From NCBI RefSeq assembly GCF_014596525.1, contig NZ_MSJP01000085.1, forward strand, positions 26,957 through 90,956: a DNA stretch of 64,000 nucleotides, given 5' to 3'. The translations under genes and the position numbers were made by a program. The DNA is from Streptomyces sp. CBMA291 (GTDB taxonomy: Bacteria > Actinomycetota > Actinomycetes > Streptomycetales > Streptomycetaceae). The notes under the pieces are model-generated. The model did not search any database. It was not told the origin of the DNA and worked only from the letters and a program-made list of their open reading frames with translations. Every line of letters starts with the position of its first letter. Within the stretch, counting starts at the first letter, position 1. Positions 25,734-34,600 of this stretch are shown piece after piece.

Positions 25734-26491
25734 GGGGTCCATCCCGGGAGGCGGATCAGGAGGGCGGCGAGCGGGAGCACGGCGGCGCGGGCCCACTGGG
25801 CGCGGGTCGCGGCCGTCTCGTCGAGGACGGGCAGGGTGCCGGTGTAGCCCCGGCTGACCATGGCGAGGTGGACCCGTTCGCCGCGCTCGTACGAGCGGAT
25901 GAAGAGCGCGCCCGCCGTCTTGGCGAGGACGCCCCAGTGGCGTACGCCCCTGGCCTCGAAGCCCCGGGAGCGGCGGGCCACGGACATCCGGCGCAGCTCG
26001 TCGGTGACGACGTCGCCGTAGCGGATCATGAACGAGGCGATCTGGACGAGCAACGGGGGAAGCCGCAGCCGCTGGAGGCCGAGGAGCAGGGCGCGCAGTT
26101 CGGTGGTGGCGGCGAGGAGGACGGAGGCGGCGACGCCGAGGGTGCCCTTGGCGAGGACGTTCCAGGCGCCCCAGAGGCCGGGGACGCTCAGCGTGACCCC
26201 GAGGACGCGGGTCTCCTCGCCGGGCACGACGAACGGCATGAGCAGCGCGAACGCGACGAACGGAAGCTCGATGAGCAGCCTGCGCAGCAGGAGTCCTGCC
26301 GGGACCCGGGCCGTGGCCGCGACGCCCGCGAGGAGCAGCGCGTAGAGGGCGAAGGCCCAGACGGCCTCGCGGGGGGTGGAGACGACGACCACGACGAAGC
26401 CGAGGACGGCGACGAGCTTGGTCTGCGGGGGCAGCTCGTGGACCGGCGAGCGGGCGTGCCGGTAGAGCTGGTGCGCGTGCCCCGCGCCCAT
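25730..26491 (-). CDS. cbiQ: ECF nickel/cobalt transporter T component (CbiQ)
   Basis: 253 aa with about five membrane segments. It carries the Arg-rich coupling motifs MSVARRSRGFE and FIRSYERGERVHLAMVSRGYTG that contact the ATPase. The N-terminus HQLYRHARSPVHELPPQTKL is the standard CbiQ opening. ATG 26491 lies one base after the cbiMN stop. It links the S component to CbiO. Confidence 0.93.
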   Translation of the reverse strand: MGAGHAHQLYRHARSPVHELPPQTKLVAVLGFVVVVVSTPREAVWAFALYALLLAGVAATARVPAGLLLRRLLIELPFVAFALLMPFVVPGEETRVLGVTLSVPGLWGAWNVLAKGTLGVAASVLLAATTELRALLLGLQRLRLPPLLVQIASFMIRYGDVVTDELRRMSVARRSRGFEARGVRHWGVLAKTAGALFIRSYERGERVHLAMVSRGYTGTLPVLDETAATRAQWARAAVLPLAALLIRLPGWTP

Positions 26492-26492
26492 G

Positions 26493-27728
26493 TCAGCGGG
26501 CGTCCGGGGGCGAGTCGGGCGAGTGGGGTGAGCTGGGCGAGCTGGGCGATTCGGTGACCGTCGGCGCCGGGGCCGATGCCGGGGCCGCCGATGCCGGGAT
26601 CGATGCCGGGGCCGATACCGAAGCCGTCTCGGCCGCCGCCCCCGACGTCTGGGCGGCCCGGCGGCGGGTGGCCCAGAAGACGCCGCTGCCGACGGCGAGC
26701 GTGGCGCCGACGCCGATCGCCCCGGCGAGACCGCCGGAGAGCCGGGGTGCCTGAACGCCCTTGACGCCGTAGTCGGCGAGCGGGGAACCGGCCGCCGCGT
26801 GGTCCTCGGCCTTGGCGTCGATGCCCTGGTCGGCGGCGACCTTCTCCAGACCGTCGGGGCTGGCGGAGGCGTAGAAGGAGACGAATCCGGCCAGGAGGAG
26901 GGCGGTGACGACACCACCGGCCCAGAGGGCGCGCGGGGAACGGGCCGGGGCCGAAGCCCTGATCGGGGTCGGGGCCGAGGTCAGGGTCGGAGTCGGGGCC
27001 GGGGTCGCGGTCGGGGTCGCGGTCGGGGTCGCGGTCGGGGCGTCGACCAGCACCCCGCCGACGCGGAGTTTGAGCGGGGCGGTCAGGCCCCGGGCGCCGT
27101 ACACCAGGTCGGGGCGGACGGCGATGACGGCGCCGACGGTCAGACAGGTGATGACGGCCTCGCCGATGCCGATGAGGACGTGCACGCCGACCATGGCGGT
27201 GAGGACCTTGGGGACGGGGACGTCGGTGGTGCCGCCGATCGCGTAGATGCCGGTGAAGGCGGTCGCCGCGGCCGGTACGGAGACCAGGGCGGCGAGGAAG
27301 GAGGCCGCCGTCACGGAGGCGCGGGTGCGGGGCAGCAGGAGGACGAGGCCCCGGAAGAGGGCGTAGGCGACGACGACGGTGACGACGCCCATGACGGTGA
27401 TGTTCACGCCGAGGGCGGTGAGTCCGCCGTCGGCGAAGAGGACGCCCTGCATGAGCAGGACGACGGCGATGCACAGGACGCCGGTCCAGGGGCCGACGAG
27501 GATCGCGGCGAGCGCGCCGCCGAGCAGATGTCCGCTGGTCCCGGCGGCGACCGGGAAGTTCAGCATCTGTACGGCGAAGACGAAGGCGGCGACGAGTCCG
27601 GCGAGCGGGGCGGTCCGCTGGTCCAGCTCGCGGCGCGCGCCGCGCAGGCTCACGGCGACGGCCCCGGCGGCGAGGACTCCGGCGGCGGCCGAGACGGGCG
27701 CGTTGATGAAACCGTCAGGTACATGCAC
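26493..27728 (-). CDS. cbiM: ECF nickel/cobalt transporter, CbiM-CbiN-like fusion
   Basis: A 411-aa membrane protein. Residues 1-225 are CbiM/NikM. With the start at GTG 27728 the mature N-terminus is M-H-V-P-D-G, whose His2 is the metal ligand in NikM structures. Later His and membrane segments also match. After a Pro/Thr repeat linker (12-bp repeats, about 26990-27045) comes a CbiN/PDGLE domain (SPDGLEKVAADQGID, then a last membrane helix). The fusion replaces a separate cbiN. The Nur box just upstream of 27728 argues against the longer frame starting at 27773. Confidence 0.92.
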   Translation of the reverse strand: MHVPDGFINAPVSAAAGVLAAGAVAVSLRGARRELDQRTAPLAGLVAAFVFAVQMLNFPVAAGTSGHLLGGALAAILVGPWTGVLCIAVVLLMQGVLFADGGLTALGVNITVMGVVTVVVAYALFRGLVLLLPRTRASVTAASFLAALVSVPAAATAFTGIYAIGGTTDVPVPKVLTAMVGVHVLIGIGEAVITCLTVGAVIAVRPDLVYGARGLTAPLKLRVGGVLVDAPTATPTATPTATPAPTPTLTSAPTPIRASAPARSPRALWAGGVVTALLLAGFVSFYASASPDGLEKVAADQGIDAKAEDHAAAGSPLADYGVKGVQAPRLSGGLAGAIGVGATLAVGSGVFWATRRRAAQTSGAAAETASVSAPASIPASAAPASAPAPTVTESPSSPSSPHSPDSPPDAR

Positions 27729-27748
27729 AGTCTGAATGATGAGCGCTG

Positions 27749-27765
27749 TTGCGAAGGGCTTGCAA
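27749..27765 (-). promoter_or_regulatory. Nur (nickel uptake regulator) box
   Basis: TTGCGA-N5-TTGCAA matches the Streptomyces Nur consensus TTGCAA-N5-TTGCAA with one mismatch. It ends 20 bases before the cbiM GTG, where it would block the promoter when Nur is nickel-loaded. It supports nickel as a transported metal. Confidence 0.7.
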
Positions 27766-27891
27766 GAGCGCATGGGTCACGGAAACGGCGGAGCACGGGC
27801 CCCGGGGCTCGGAACGACGGAGCATAGTCGCGCGCATCCGGGGAAGAAGTGGGACATTAGTCGACAAGAGGACAATCCTGAGGAGCCTTCG

Positions 27892-28260
27892 ATGGCCGCC
27901 GCAGCCGATCGACCCGTCGAGGACCGGGCCAAGGGCCGCATCATCAGTGACGCGCCGCTCTCCCGCCCCGTACCCGTGTCCCTCCGCTACGACCCCGGCT
28001 CCGCCCCCGCCACCGTGCGCTTCGGCTTCCCCGACGCGGTCGAGTGGTCCTTCCCGCGCTCCCTCCTGGAGAAGGGGCTGCGCGCCCCGACCCGGCGCGG
28101 TGACATCGAGGTGTGGCCCTGCGGCCGGGTGCAGACGGTGGTGGAGCTGCACACGGCGGACGGGGTCACGGTCGTCCAGTTCGACAGCCAGACCCTGCGG
28201 CGCTTCCTGCGGCACACGTACGCCGCCGTCGACACACGGACGCCGCCGGCACGTCGATGA
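27892..28260 (+). CDS. SsgA-family sporulation/cell division protein (SALP)
   Basis: A 122-aa SsgA-like protein with the family core VPVSLRYDP, FPDAVEWSFPRSLLEKGL, GDIEVWPCGR and VQFDSQTLRRFL. SALPs are found only in morphologically complex actinobacteria and steer septum placement, autolysis or spore maturation. AGGAG lies 6 bases before ATG 27892. Divergent from the nickel transporter. The individual SsgA-G type could not be assigned. Confidence 0.88.
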   Translation: MAAAADRPVEDRAKGRIISDAPLSRPVPVSLRYDPGSAPATVRFGFPDAVEWSFPRSLLEKGLRAPTRRGDIEVWPCGRVQTVVELHTADGVTVVQFDSQTLRRFLRHTYAAVDTRTPPARR

Positions 28261-28273
28261 CGACGTACCGGCG
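28244..28273 (+). terminator. Hairpin spanning the SsgA-like stop codon
   Basis: CGCCGGCACGTCG pairs with CGACGTACCGGCG with one mismatch around the loop ATGA, which contains the TGA stop. No T-run follows. It separates this gene from the convergent MMPL gene. Confidence 0.55.
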
Positions 28274-28389
28274 GCGCGGGTCCCGGCGGACCGGGTGGAT
28301 CAGGCCTTACGAAGGGCCTTACGAGGTGCCTTGCGAGCAGCTACGCGAGATGCCTGGCGAGGTGCCTCGTGAGGCCGGGGGCCGTGCGG

Positions 28390-30585
28390 TCAGACCTTCA
28401 CCAGGTCCGGGTGCGCGGTCTCGTCGGTCGCGGACGTCTTGCTGAGCGCCTCGCCCTCCACGTCGACGTTGGGCAGGGCGCGGTCCAGCCACTTCGGCAG
28501 CCACCAGGCCTTGTGGCCCAGGAGCGCGAGGACGGCGGGGACGATCGCCATACGGACCACGAAGGCGTCGAAGAGGACGGCGACGGCCAGGCCGAAGCCG
28601 ATCATCTTGACCATCTGGTCGCTCATGGTGATGAAGCCCGCGAAGACCGCCATCATGATCACCGCGGCGGCGGTGACCACCCGGGCGCTGTGCCGGAAGC
28701 CGGTCACGATCGCCTCGGCGGGCCGCTCCCCGTGGACGTACGCCTCCCGCATGCGGGTGACGAGGAAGACCTCGTAGTCCATCGCGAGGCCGAAGACCAC
28801 GCCCACCATGAAGATCGGCATCATCGACATGATCGGGCCGGTCTGCTCGACCCCGAAGAGGCTGCCGAGCCAGCCCCACTGGAAGACCGCGACGACCGCG
28901 CCGAGGGCCGCGACCACCGAGAGCAGGAAGCCGAGGGCCGCCTTCAGGGGGACGAGGACCGAGCGGAAGACCAGGATCAGCAGGACGAAGGCGAGACCGA
29001 CGACGAGTGCCAGGTACGGCATCAGGGCGTCGTTCATCTTCTGCGAGAAGTCGATGTTCATCGCGGGGGCGCCGCTGACCATGACCTCGTCGCCGGTGGC
29101 GGCGCGGATGTCGTGGACCAGCTGCTCGGTGGCGGCCGAGGACGGGCGGTCCTTCGGGATCACGGTGATCATGGCGGCGTCGCCGGCCTCGTTGGGCGCC
29201 GGCGGGGTGACGGCGGCCCAGCCCTTGAGGGACTTGATCGCGGTGACGGCCTTGTCGGCGGTCGCCTTGTCGCCGTCGACGACGACGAGCAGCGGGCCGT
29301 TGAAGCCGGGGCCGAAGCCGTCGGACAGGGCGTCGTAGGCGCGGCGCTCGGTGGCCGAGGTCGGCTTGACGCTGTCGTCGGGGAGGCCCATCTTCAGCGA
29401 GGTGGCGGGCAGCGCGATCGCGCCGAGGCCGAGGACGCCGACGAGCAGCACCAGGATGGGACGGCGCAGGACGAAGCGGGCCCAGCGGGTGCCGCCGTTG
29501 TCCCGGACGGCGGGCGCGTCGGCGGTCCGGGCGCCCTTGGCACCCTCGGTGCCCTTGGCGCCCTTGCGCTGCTTGCGGCCGAGGACCTTGTCACCGGCGA
29601 AGCCGAGCAGGGCGGGGACCAGGGTCAGCGCGATCAGTACGGCGATCACGACGGTGCCCGCGGCGGCGAAGCCCATCTTCGTCAGCATCGGGATGTTGAC
29701 GACGGCCAGGCCGACCAGGGCGATGACGACGGTGAGTCCGGCGAAGACGACGGCGGAACCGGCGGTGCCGGTCGCGCGGGCCGCGGCTTCTTCCTTCTCG
29801 CGGCCCTCGGCCAGCTCCGCGCGGTAGCGGGAGACGATGAAGAGGGCGTAGTCGATGCCGACGGCGAGGCCGATCATCATCGCGAGGGTGGAGGTGGTGT
29901 TGCCGAGGTCGAGGACCTTGGCGAGCGCGCCGATCGTGGAGACGCCGATGCCGACGCCGATGATCGCGGTGAGCAGCGGCAGACCGGCGGCGACGAGGGA
30001 GCCGAAGGTGATGACGAGGACGATGCCGGCGATGACGACGCCGATGGCCTCGCCCGCGCCTCCCTCGGGCATGCTCATGAGGGCGTCGCCGCCGAGTTCG
30101 ACGGTCAGGCCCTGGCCCCGGGCGTCCTCGCCCGCCTCGGTGAGCGCCTCGCGCGTCGCGTCGGTCAGCTCCATCGCGTTGACCTTGTAGGCGACGGAGA
30201 TGTAGGCGGTGGAGCCGTTCTGCGAGACGGCGTGCGCGGTGTACGGGTCGGTGACCGAGGCGATCTGGTCCGAGCCGGACTTCAGCGAGGCCACGGTCTG
30301 CTCGACGAGGGCCTTGTGCGCCGGGTCGGTGACCTTCCGGCCCTCGGGGGCCTGGAAGACGATCCGGGCGGTGGCGCCGTCGGCGGCACCGCCGGGGAAG
30401 CGCTCTTCGAGCAGGTCGAAGGCGCGTTGGGCCTCGGTGCCGGGCATCGAGAAGGAACTGGTGGGCGCTGCGGGGGCGGTGGCGGCGCCGATCCCGGCGA
30501 CCGCCAGGAGGGCCACCCAGAGGAGGGCGACGAGCCGTCGGCGCCGGAAGGCGAGACGGCCCAGCTTGTAGAGGAACGTGGCCAC
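28390..30585 (-). CDS. MMPL-family (RND) exporter
   Basis: 731 aa with about twelve membrane segments in the RND layout: one helix, a large outer domain (about 45-170), six helices, a second outer domain (about 400-500), then the rest. The buried Asp-Tyr pairs are visible in GLAVGIDYALFIVSRYR and FGLAMDYEVFLVTRMREA, as in proton-driven MmpL proteins. These export lipids or drugs. I chose GTG 30585 (VATFLYKLGRLAF) with GGGAG upstream over the in-frame start at 30621. It is probably controlled by the adjacent TetR repressor. Confidence 0.93.
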   Translation of the reverse strand: MATFLYKLGRLAFRRRRLVALLWVALLAVAGIGAATAPAAPTSSFSMPGTEAQRAFDLLEERFPGGAADGATARIVFQAPEGRKVTDPAHKALVEQTVASLKSGSDQIASVTDPYTAHAVSQNGSTAYISVAYKVNAMELTDATREALTEAGEDARGQGLTVELGGDALMSMPEGGAGEAIGVVIAGIVLVITFGSLVAAGLPLLTAIIGVGIGVSTIGALAKVLDLGNTTSTLAMMIGLAVGIDYALFIVSRYRAELAEGREKEEAAARATGTAGSAVVFAGLTVVIALVGLAVVNIPMLTKMGFAAAGTVVIAVLIALTLVPALLGFAGDKVLGRKQRKGAKGTEGAKGARTADAPAVRDNGGTRWARFVLRRPILVLLVGVLGLGAIALPATSLKMGLPDDSVKPTSATERRAYDALSDGFGPGFNGPLLVVVDGDKATADKAVTAIKSLKGWAAVTPPAPNEAGDAAMITVIPKDRPSSAATEQLVHDIRAATGDEVMVSGAPAMNIDFSQKMNDALMPYLALVVGLAFVLLILVFRSVLVPLKAALGFLLSVVAALGAVVAVFQWGWLGSLFGVEQTGPIMSMMPIFMVGVVFGLAMDYEVFLVTRMREAYVHGERPAEAIVTGFRHSARVVTAAAVIMMAVFAGFITMSDQMVKMIGFGLAVAVLFDAFVVRMAIVPAVLALLGHKAWWLPKWLDRALPNVDVEGEALSKTSATDETAHPDLVKV

Positions 30586-30691
30586 GGGGGCGTACTCCCG
30601 GTGTGGGGTGGGACAGGGCATGGGGAGCCGGCCCGACGTCGTGAGCGGTACGAGTCAGGTGGTGCGGGTGAAACGGGTGGTGCTGTGTGGA

Positions 30692-31264
30692 TCAGACGCC
30701 GAGTGAGGGGAGCACGACGGCGTCGACATAGGCTCTGAGGAAAGCGACGTCCAGGGACTTTCCGTCGATCAACGGGCGGGCGACGAACGCGCCGATCAGC
30801 AGATGGGGGAAGAAGTCGAGCGCCGGGTTGTCGGCGTCGATCTCACCTCTGCGGACCGCTCGGTCGAGGACCACGCGAAGCTTGGTCAACTCGGGTTCGA
30901 CGAGCACGTCGCGCAGGGCTTCGAGCAGGTCGGGGTGGGTGTGGACGGCATGGGCGAGGCCCCGCATCAGCGCGGTGTCCCGCTCCATCTCGCAGTCGTC
31001 CATCCGGTCCAGCATGGCGGCGAAGTCGCCGCGCAGGCTTCCCGTGTCGATCTCGTCGATCGACACCGGCTTGTCCTGGCGCAGGGCTCCGGCCACGAGC
31101 TGCGGCTTGCTCCCCCACTGGCGGTAGAGGGTGGCCTTGCTGGCGTGGGTGCGGGCGGCGACGGCGTCCATGGTGAGAGCGTCGTAGCCGACCTCGCACA
31201 GCAGGTCGATCACGGCCCCGTACAGCTCGTTCTCCCGCTCGGGAGTGAGTCTGCTGCGGGCCAC
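30692..31264 (-). CDS. TetR-family repressor of the MMPL exporter
   Basis: 190 aa. The N-terminal HTH (about 8-55, MDAVAARTHASKATLYRQWGSK) is followed by an all-helical ligand domain with a TetR_C_16-like tail ending FLRAYVDAVVLPSLGV. GTG 31264 has GGAGG 5 bases upstream. Two identical palindromes sit 18 and 65 bases upstream of the start, so it probably represses itself and the exporter that follows it. Confidence 0.92.
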   Translation of the reverse strand: MARSRLTPERENELYGAVIDLLCEVGYDALTMDAVAARTHASKATLYRQWGSKPQLVAGALRQDKPVSIDEIDTGSLRGDFAAMLDRMDDCEMERDTALMRGLAHAVHTHPDLLEALRDVLVEPELTKLRVVLDRAVRRGEIDADNPALDFFPHLLIGAFVARPLIDGKSLDVAFLRAYVDAVVLPSLGV

Positions 31265-31281
31265 GCGAACCTCCGGCGCGA

Positions 31282-31296
31282 ACGAAACGGTTTCGT
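31282..31296. promoter_or_regulatory. TetR operator, proximal copy
   Basis: ACGAAACGGTTTCGT, a perfect 7-1-7 palindrome 18 bases upstream of the TetR start codon. Confidence 0.75.
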
Positions 31297-31328
31297 ACAC
31301 CAGGACTCTACCCGCGGCCAAGAGCGAA

Positions 31329-31343
31329 ACGAAACCGTTTCGT
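31329..31343. promoter_or_regulatory. TetR operator, distal copy
   Basis: ACGAAACCGTTTCGT, identical in both arms to the proximal site, with centres 47 bp apart. Confidence 0.75.
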
Positions 31344-31627
31344 ACGTGTCCTGCGCCACAGCGGACGGGGCGCACGGGACCGGAGTCGTACGGAGGGGGT
31401 ACGGGGGTCCAACGGAGGTCGTACGAGGGCCGTACGGGGGTCGCACGGGGGTCGTACGGGGCGCGGCCGGAGGTTCTACGGGGCGGGGCCGGGTGTCGCC
31501 CGGGGCCGGAGCCGGGCGTCGTACCGGACGCGGAGGCCCTCTCGCGGGCGGCCCGTCACCCGTGCCCCGTACGGGGAAAACACACGTACGAGTTGCCCCG
31601 CCTCCTCCCCCCGGAAAGCATGAGGAG
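31344..31627. other. Intergenic stretch between the TetR operators and the tricorn-like protease
   Basis: The whole gap 31265-31627 (363 bp) carries no gene. The first 80 bases hold the two TetR operators. The remainder is G-rich with short repeats of CGTACGGGGGTC type (about 31385-31470). No clear promoter for the protease was seen. Confidence 0.5.
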
Positions 31628-34600
31628 GTGAGTGACGACGCCGCGTATCTCCGCTTCCCGCATCTCCACGAGGATCTGCTGTGCTTCGCCGCCGAGGACG
31701 ATCTGTGGATCGCCCCGCTCGTCCCCGAGGGCCACCGCCCGGGACGTGCCTGGCGGCTCACCGTCGACCGGACCCGGGTCGGGCACCCGCGCTTCTCGCC
31801 GGACGGACGCCACATCGCGTACACGAGCTGGCACAGCCTCGATCCGGAGATCCATCTCGTCCCCATCGACGGCGGGCCCGCCCGGCGGCTCAGCTACTGG
31901 GGCTCCACCGACACCCGGGTCTGCGGCTGGACCCCGCCCGGCGAGGACGGGCACTCCGACATCCTCGCCGTCTCCTCGCACAGTCAGCCCTTCTCGTACT
32001 ACTCCTGGGCCTACACCGTCCCCACCGACGGCTCCCCCGGCGGCCGCATGCCCTGGGGCCCGGTCTCCGACATCGCCGTCACCGAGCACGGCGGAGAGCG
32101 CCGCACCCTGCTGCTCACCGGGAAGCCGCCGCACGAACCGGCCGCCTGGAAGCGCTACCGGGGCGGCGCCACCGGCCGCCTCTGGCTGCACGGCGAGCGG
32201 CTGCTGCCCGGCCTCGGCGGCCACATCGACAGTCCCATGGCCGTCGGCGGGCGGGTCGCCTTCCTCTCCGACCACGAGGGCGTCGGCAACCTCTACTCCT
32301 GTCTGCCCGACGGCTCCGACCTGCGCCGCCACACCGACCACGACGCCTTCTACGCCCGGCACGCGTCGAGCGACGGGCGCCGGGTCGTCTACCAGTGCGC
32401 GGGCGAGCTGTGGATCGTCGACGCGCTGACCCCCGACTCCCGCCCCCGCAGGCTGGAGGTCCGGCTCGGCGGGCAGCGCGTCGGCCGCCGGACCTACCAG
32501 GTGCCCACCGCCCACCACGTCGACGCGGTCTCCGTCGACGAGACCGGCCGGGCCAGCGCCGTCTCCGTACGCGGCAGCCTCTACTGGCTCACCCACCGCG
32601 ACGGCCCCGCCCGCACCATCGTCGACACCCCGGGCGTCCGGGTCAGGCTCCCCGAGATGCTCGGCAGCGGCGGACAGGTCGCGTACGTCACCGACGCGGG
32701 CGGCGAGGACGCCGTGGAGGTCGCCTATCTGCCGCGCGCCAGCGGCGACCGCCCCCCGCGCCTCCTGGCCTCCGGCGACCTCGGACGCGTCGAGGAGATG
32801 GTCTCCGACCCCTCGGGCGAACGCCTCGCCCTCGCCTCCCACGACGGCCGCCTGCTGCTTGTCGACGCGACGGGGGAGACGGGGGAAACAGGGGAGACGG
32901 GGGGTGCGCCGGAGACCCCGGCCGGGGACGGGGCCGGGAGCCCCGCGCCAGGAAGCCCCTCGGCCGGGAGCGACGGAAGCGACGCCGGCCCCGCCACACG
33001 GGAACACGCCGGGGCGCCGGGGGCACCGGGAACGCCAGGGACACCGGGAGCAGCAGGAGTGCCAGGAGTCCCGGGAGCACCGGGAGCACCGGGAGCACCA
33101 GCCACACCGGACGCACAGGCCGCACTTGCCACATCAGTCACACCAGCCATGCCAACCACGTCAGCCGCATCAGCCACGTCGGCCACACCCACCACACCCG
33201 CCACACCCGCCACACCCGCCACACCCGCCACACCAACCGAACCGGACACCCCAGACGCACCGGCGACACCAGGCGTCACCGAGCTGATCCGTTCCCTCAA
33301 CGGTCCCGTCCGTGACCTCGCCTTCTCTCCCGACGGGGCCTGGCTCACCTGGTCGCACCCCGGGATCGGGCGCTCCCTGCGGTCCATCAAGATGGCGCGG
33401 ATCTCCGGTCCCGGGCCCCGGACCGTCGTCGACGTCACCAACGGGCGCTTCGAGGACGAGAACCCGGTCTTCACCCGGGACGGGCGCTATCTCGCCTTCC
33501 TCTCCTGGCGGGGCTTCGATCCGGTGTACGACGTGCACACCGGGGACCTGTCGTTCCCGCTGGGCTGCCGCCCCTATCTCGTACCGCTCTCCTCCGCGAC
33601 CCCGTCCCCCTTCGCGCTGCTCCCGGACGGGCGTCCGGCGGCCGGTGGGCTCGATCCGGCGGACGACGACACGGAGGCGGCGGACGGCACGGTGACCGTG
33701 GAGATCGAGGGGCTCGCCGAGCGGGTCACGCCCTTCCCGGTCGCCGCCTCCAAGTACTCCGCCCTGCACCCGGTCAGCGGCGGCGGCCTGGTCTGGCTGC
33801 GCTGGCCCATCTCGGGCGCGCTCGGCGAGACCTTCGCCAACCCTGCGGACACCTCGGGCCGCCCCACCCTGGAGCACTTCTCCATCACCAAGGCCCGCAA
33901 GAGCGAACTGGCCTCCGATCTCGACTGGTTCGCGGTCAGCGGCGACGGCACCCGGCTCGTCGTCGCGGACGAGGGCGAGCTGCGGGCGGTGCCCGCGACC
34001 GAGGCGGGGGACGGCGACTCCACCGTCTATCTGGACCTGCGGCGCATCCTCCACGACATCGATCCGGGCGCCGAGTGGCGGCAGGCCTTCGACGAGGCGG
34101 GCCGGATCGTCCGGGCCTACTTCTGGGAGCCCGGCATGGGCGGGGTGGACTGGCCGGGCGTCCTCGACCAGTACCGGCCGCTGGTCGAACGGGTCGCCTC
34201 CCCCGACGAGTTCGCCGATCTGCTCCGCGAGGTCCTCGGTGAACTCGGCACCTCCCACGCGTACGTCACGCCCGCCCGCCGCAACGAGGGCCCCCCGCAC
34301 TACCAGCGGCCCATGGGGCTGCTCGGCGCCAATCTGGTGCCGCGCGAGACCGGCTGGACGGTGAAGCGGATCCTGCCGGGCGAGTCGTCCGACTCCAAGG
34401 CCCGCTCCCCGCTCGCGGGCACCGGCATCCGGCCGGGCGCCGTCCTCACCCATGTCGACGGGCGGCCGGTGGACCCGGTGGCGGGACCGTATCCGCTGCT
34501 CTCCGGGACCGGCGGCACCACCGTCGAGCTGACCTTCACCCCCGCCGAGGGCGAGGGGCGGGCCCGCCGGGTCGCGGTGGTCCCGCTCGTCGACGAGCGT

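Noticed and set aside
27729..27891. Cobalamin or NiCo riboswitch upstream of cbiM
   Set aside because: The leader is too short and none of the conserved riboswitch blocks is visible. A Nur box explains the regulation better.
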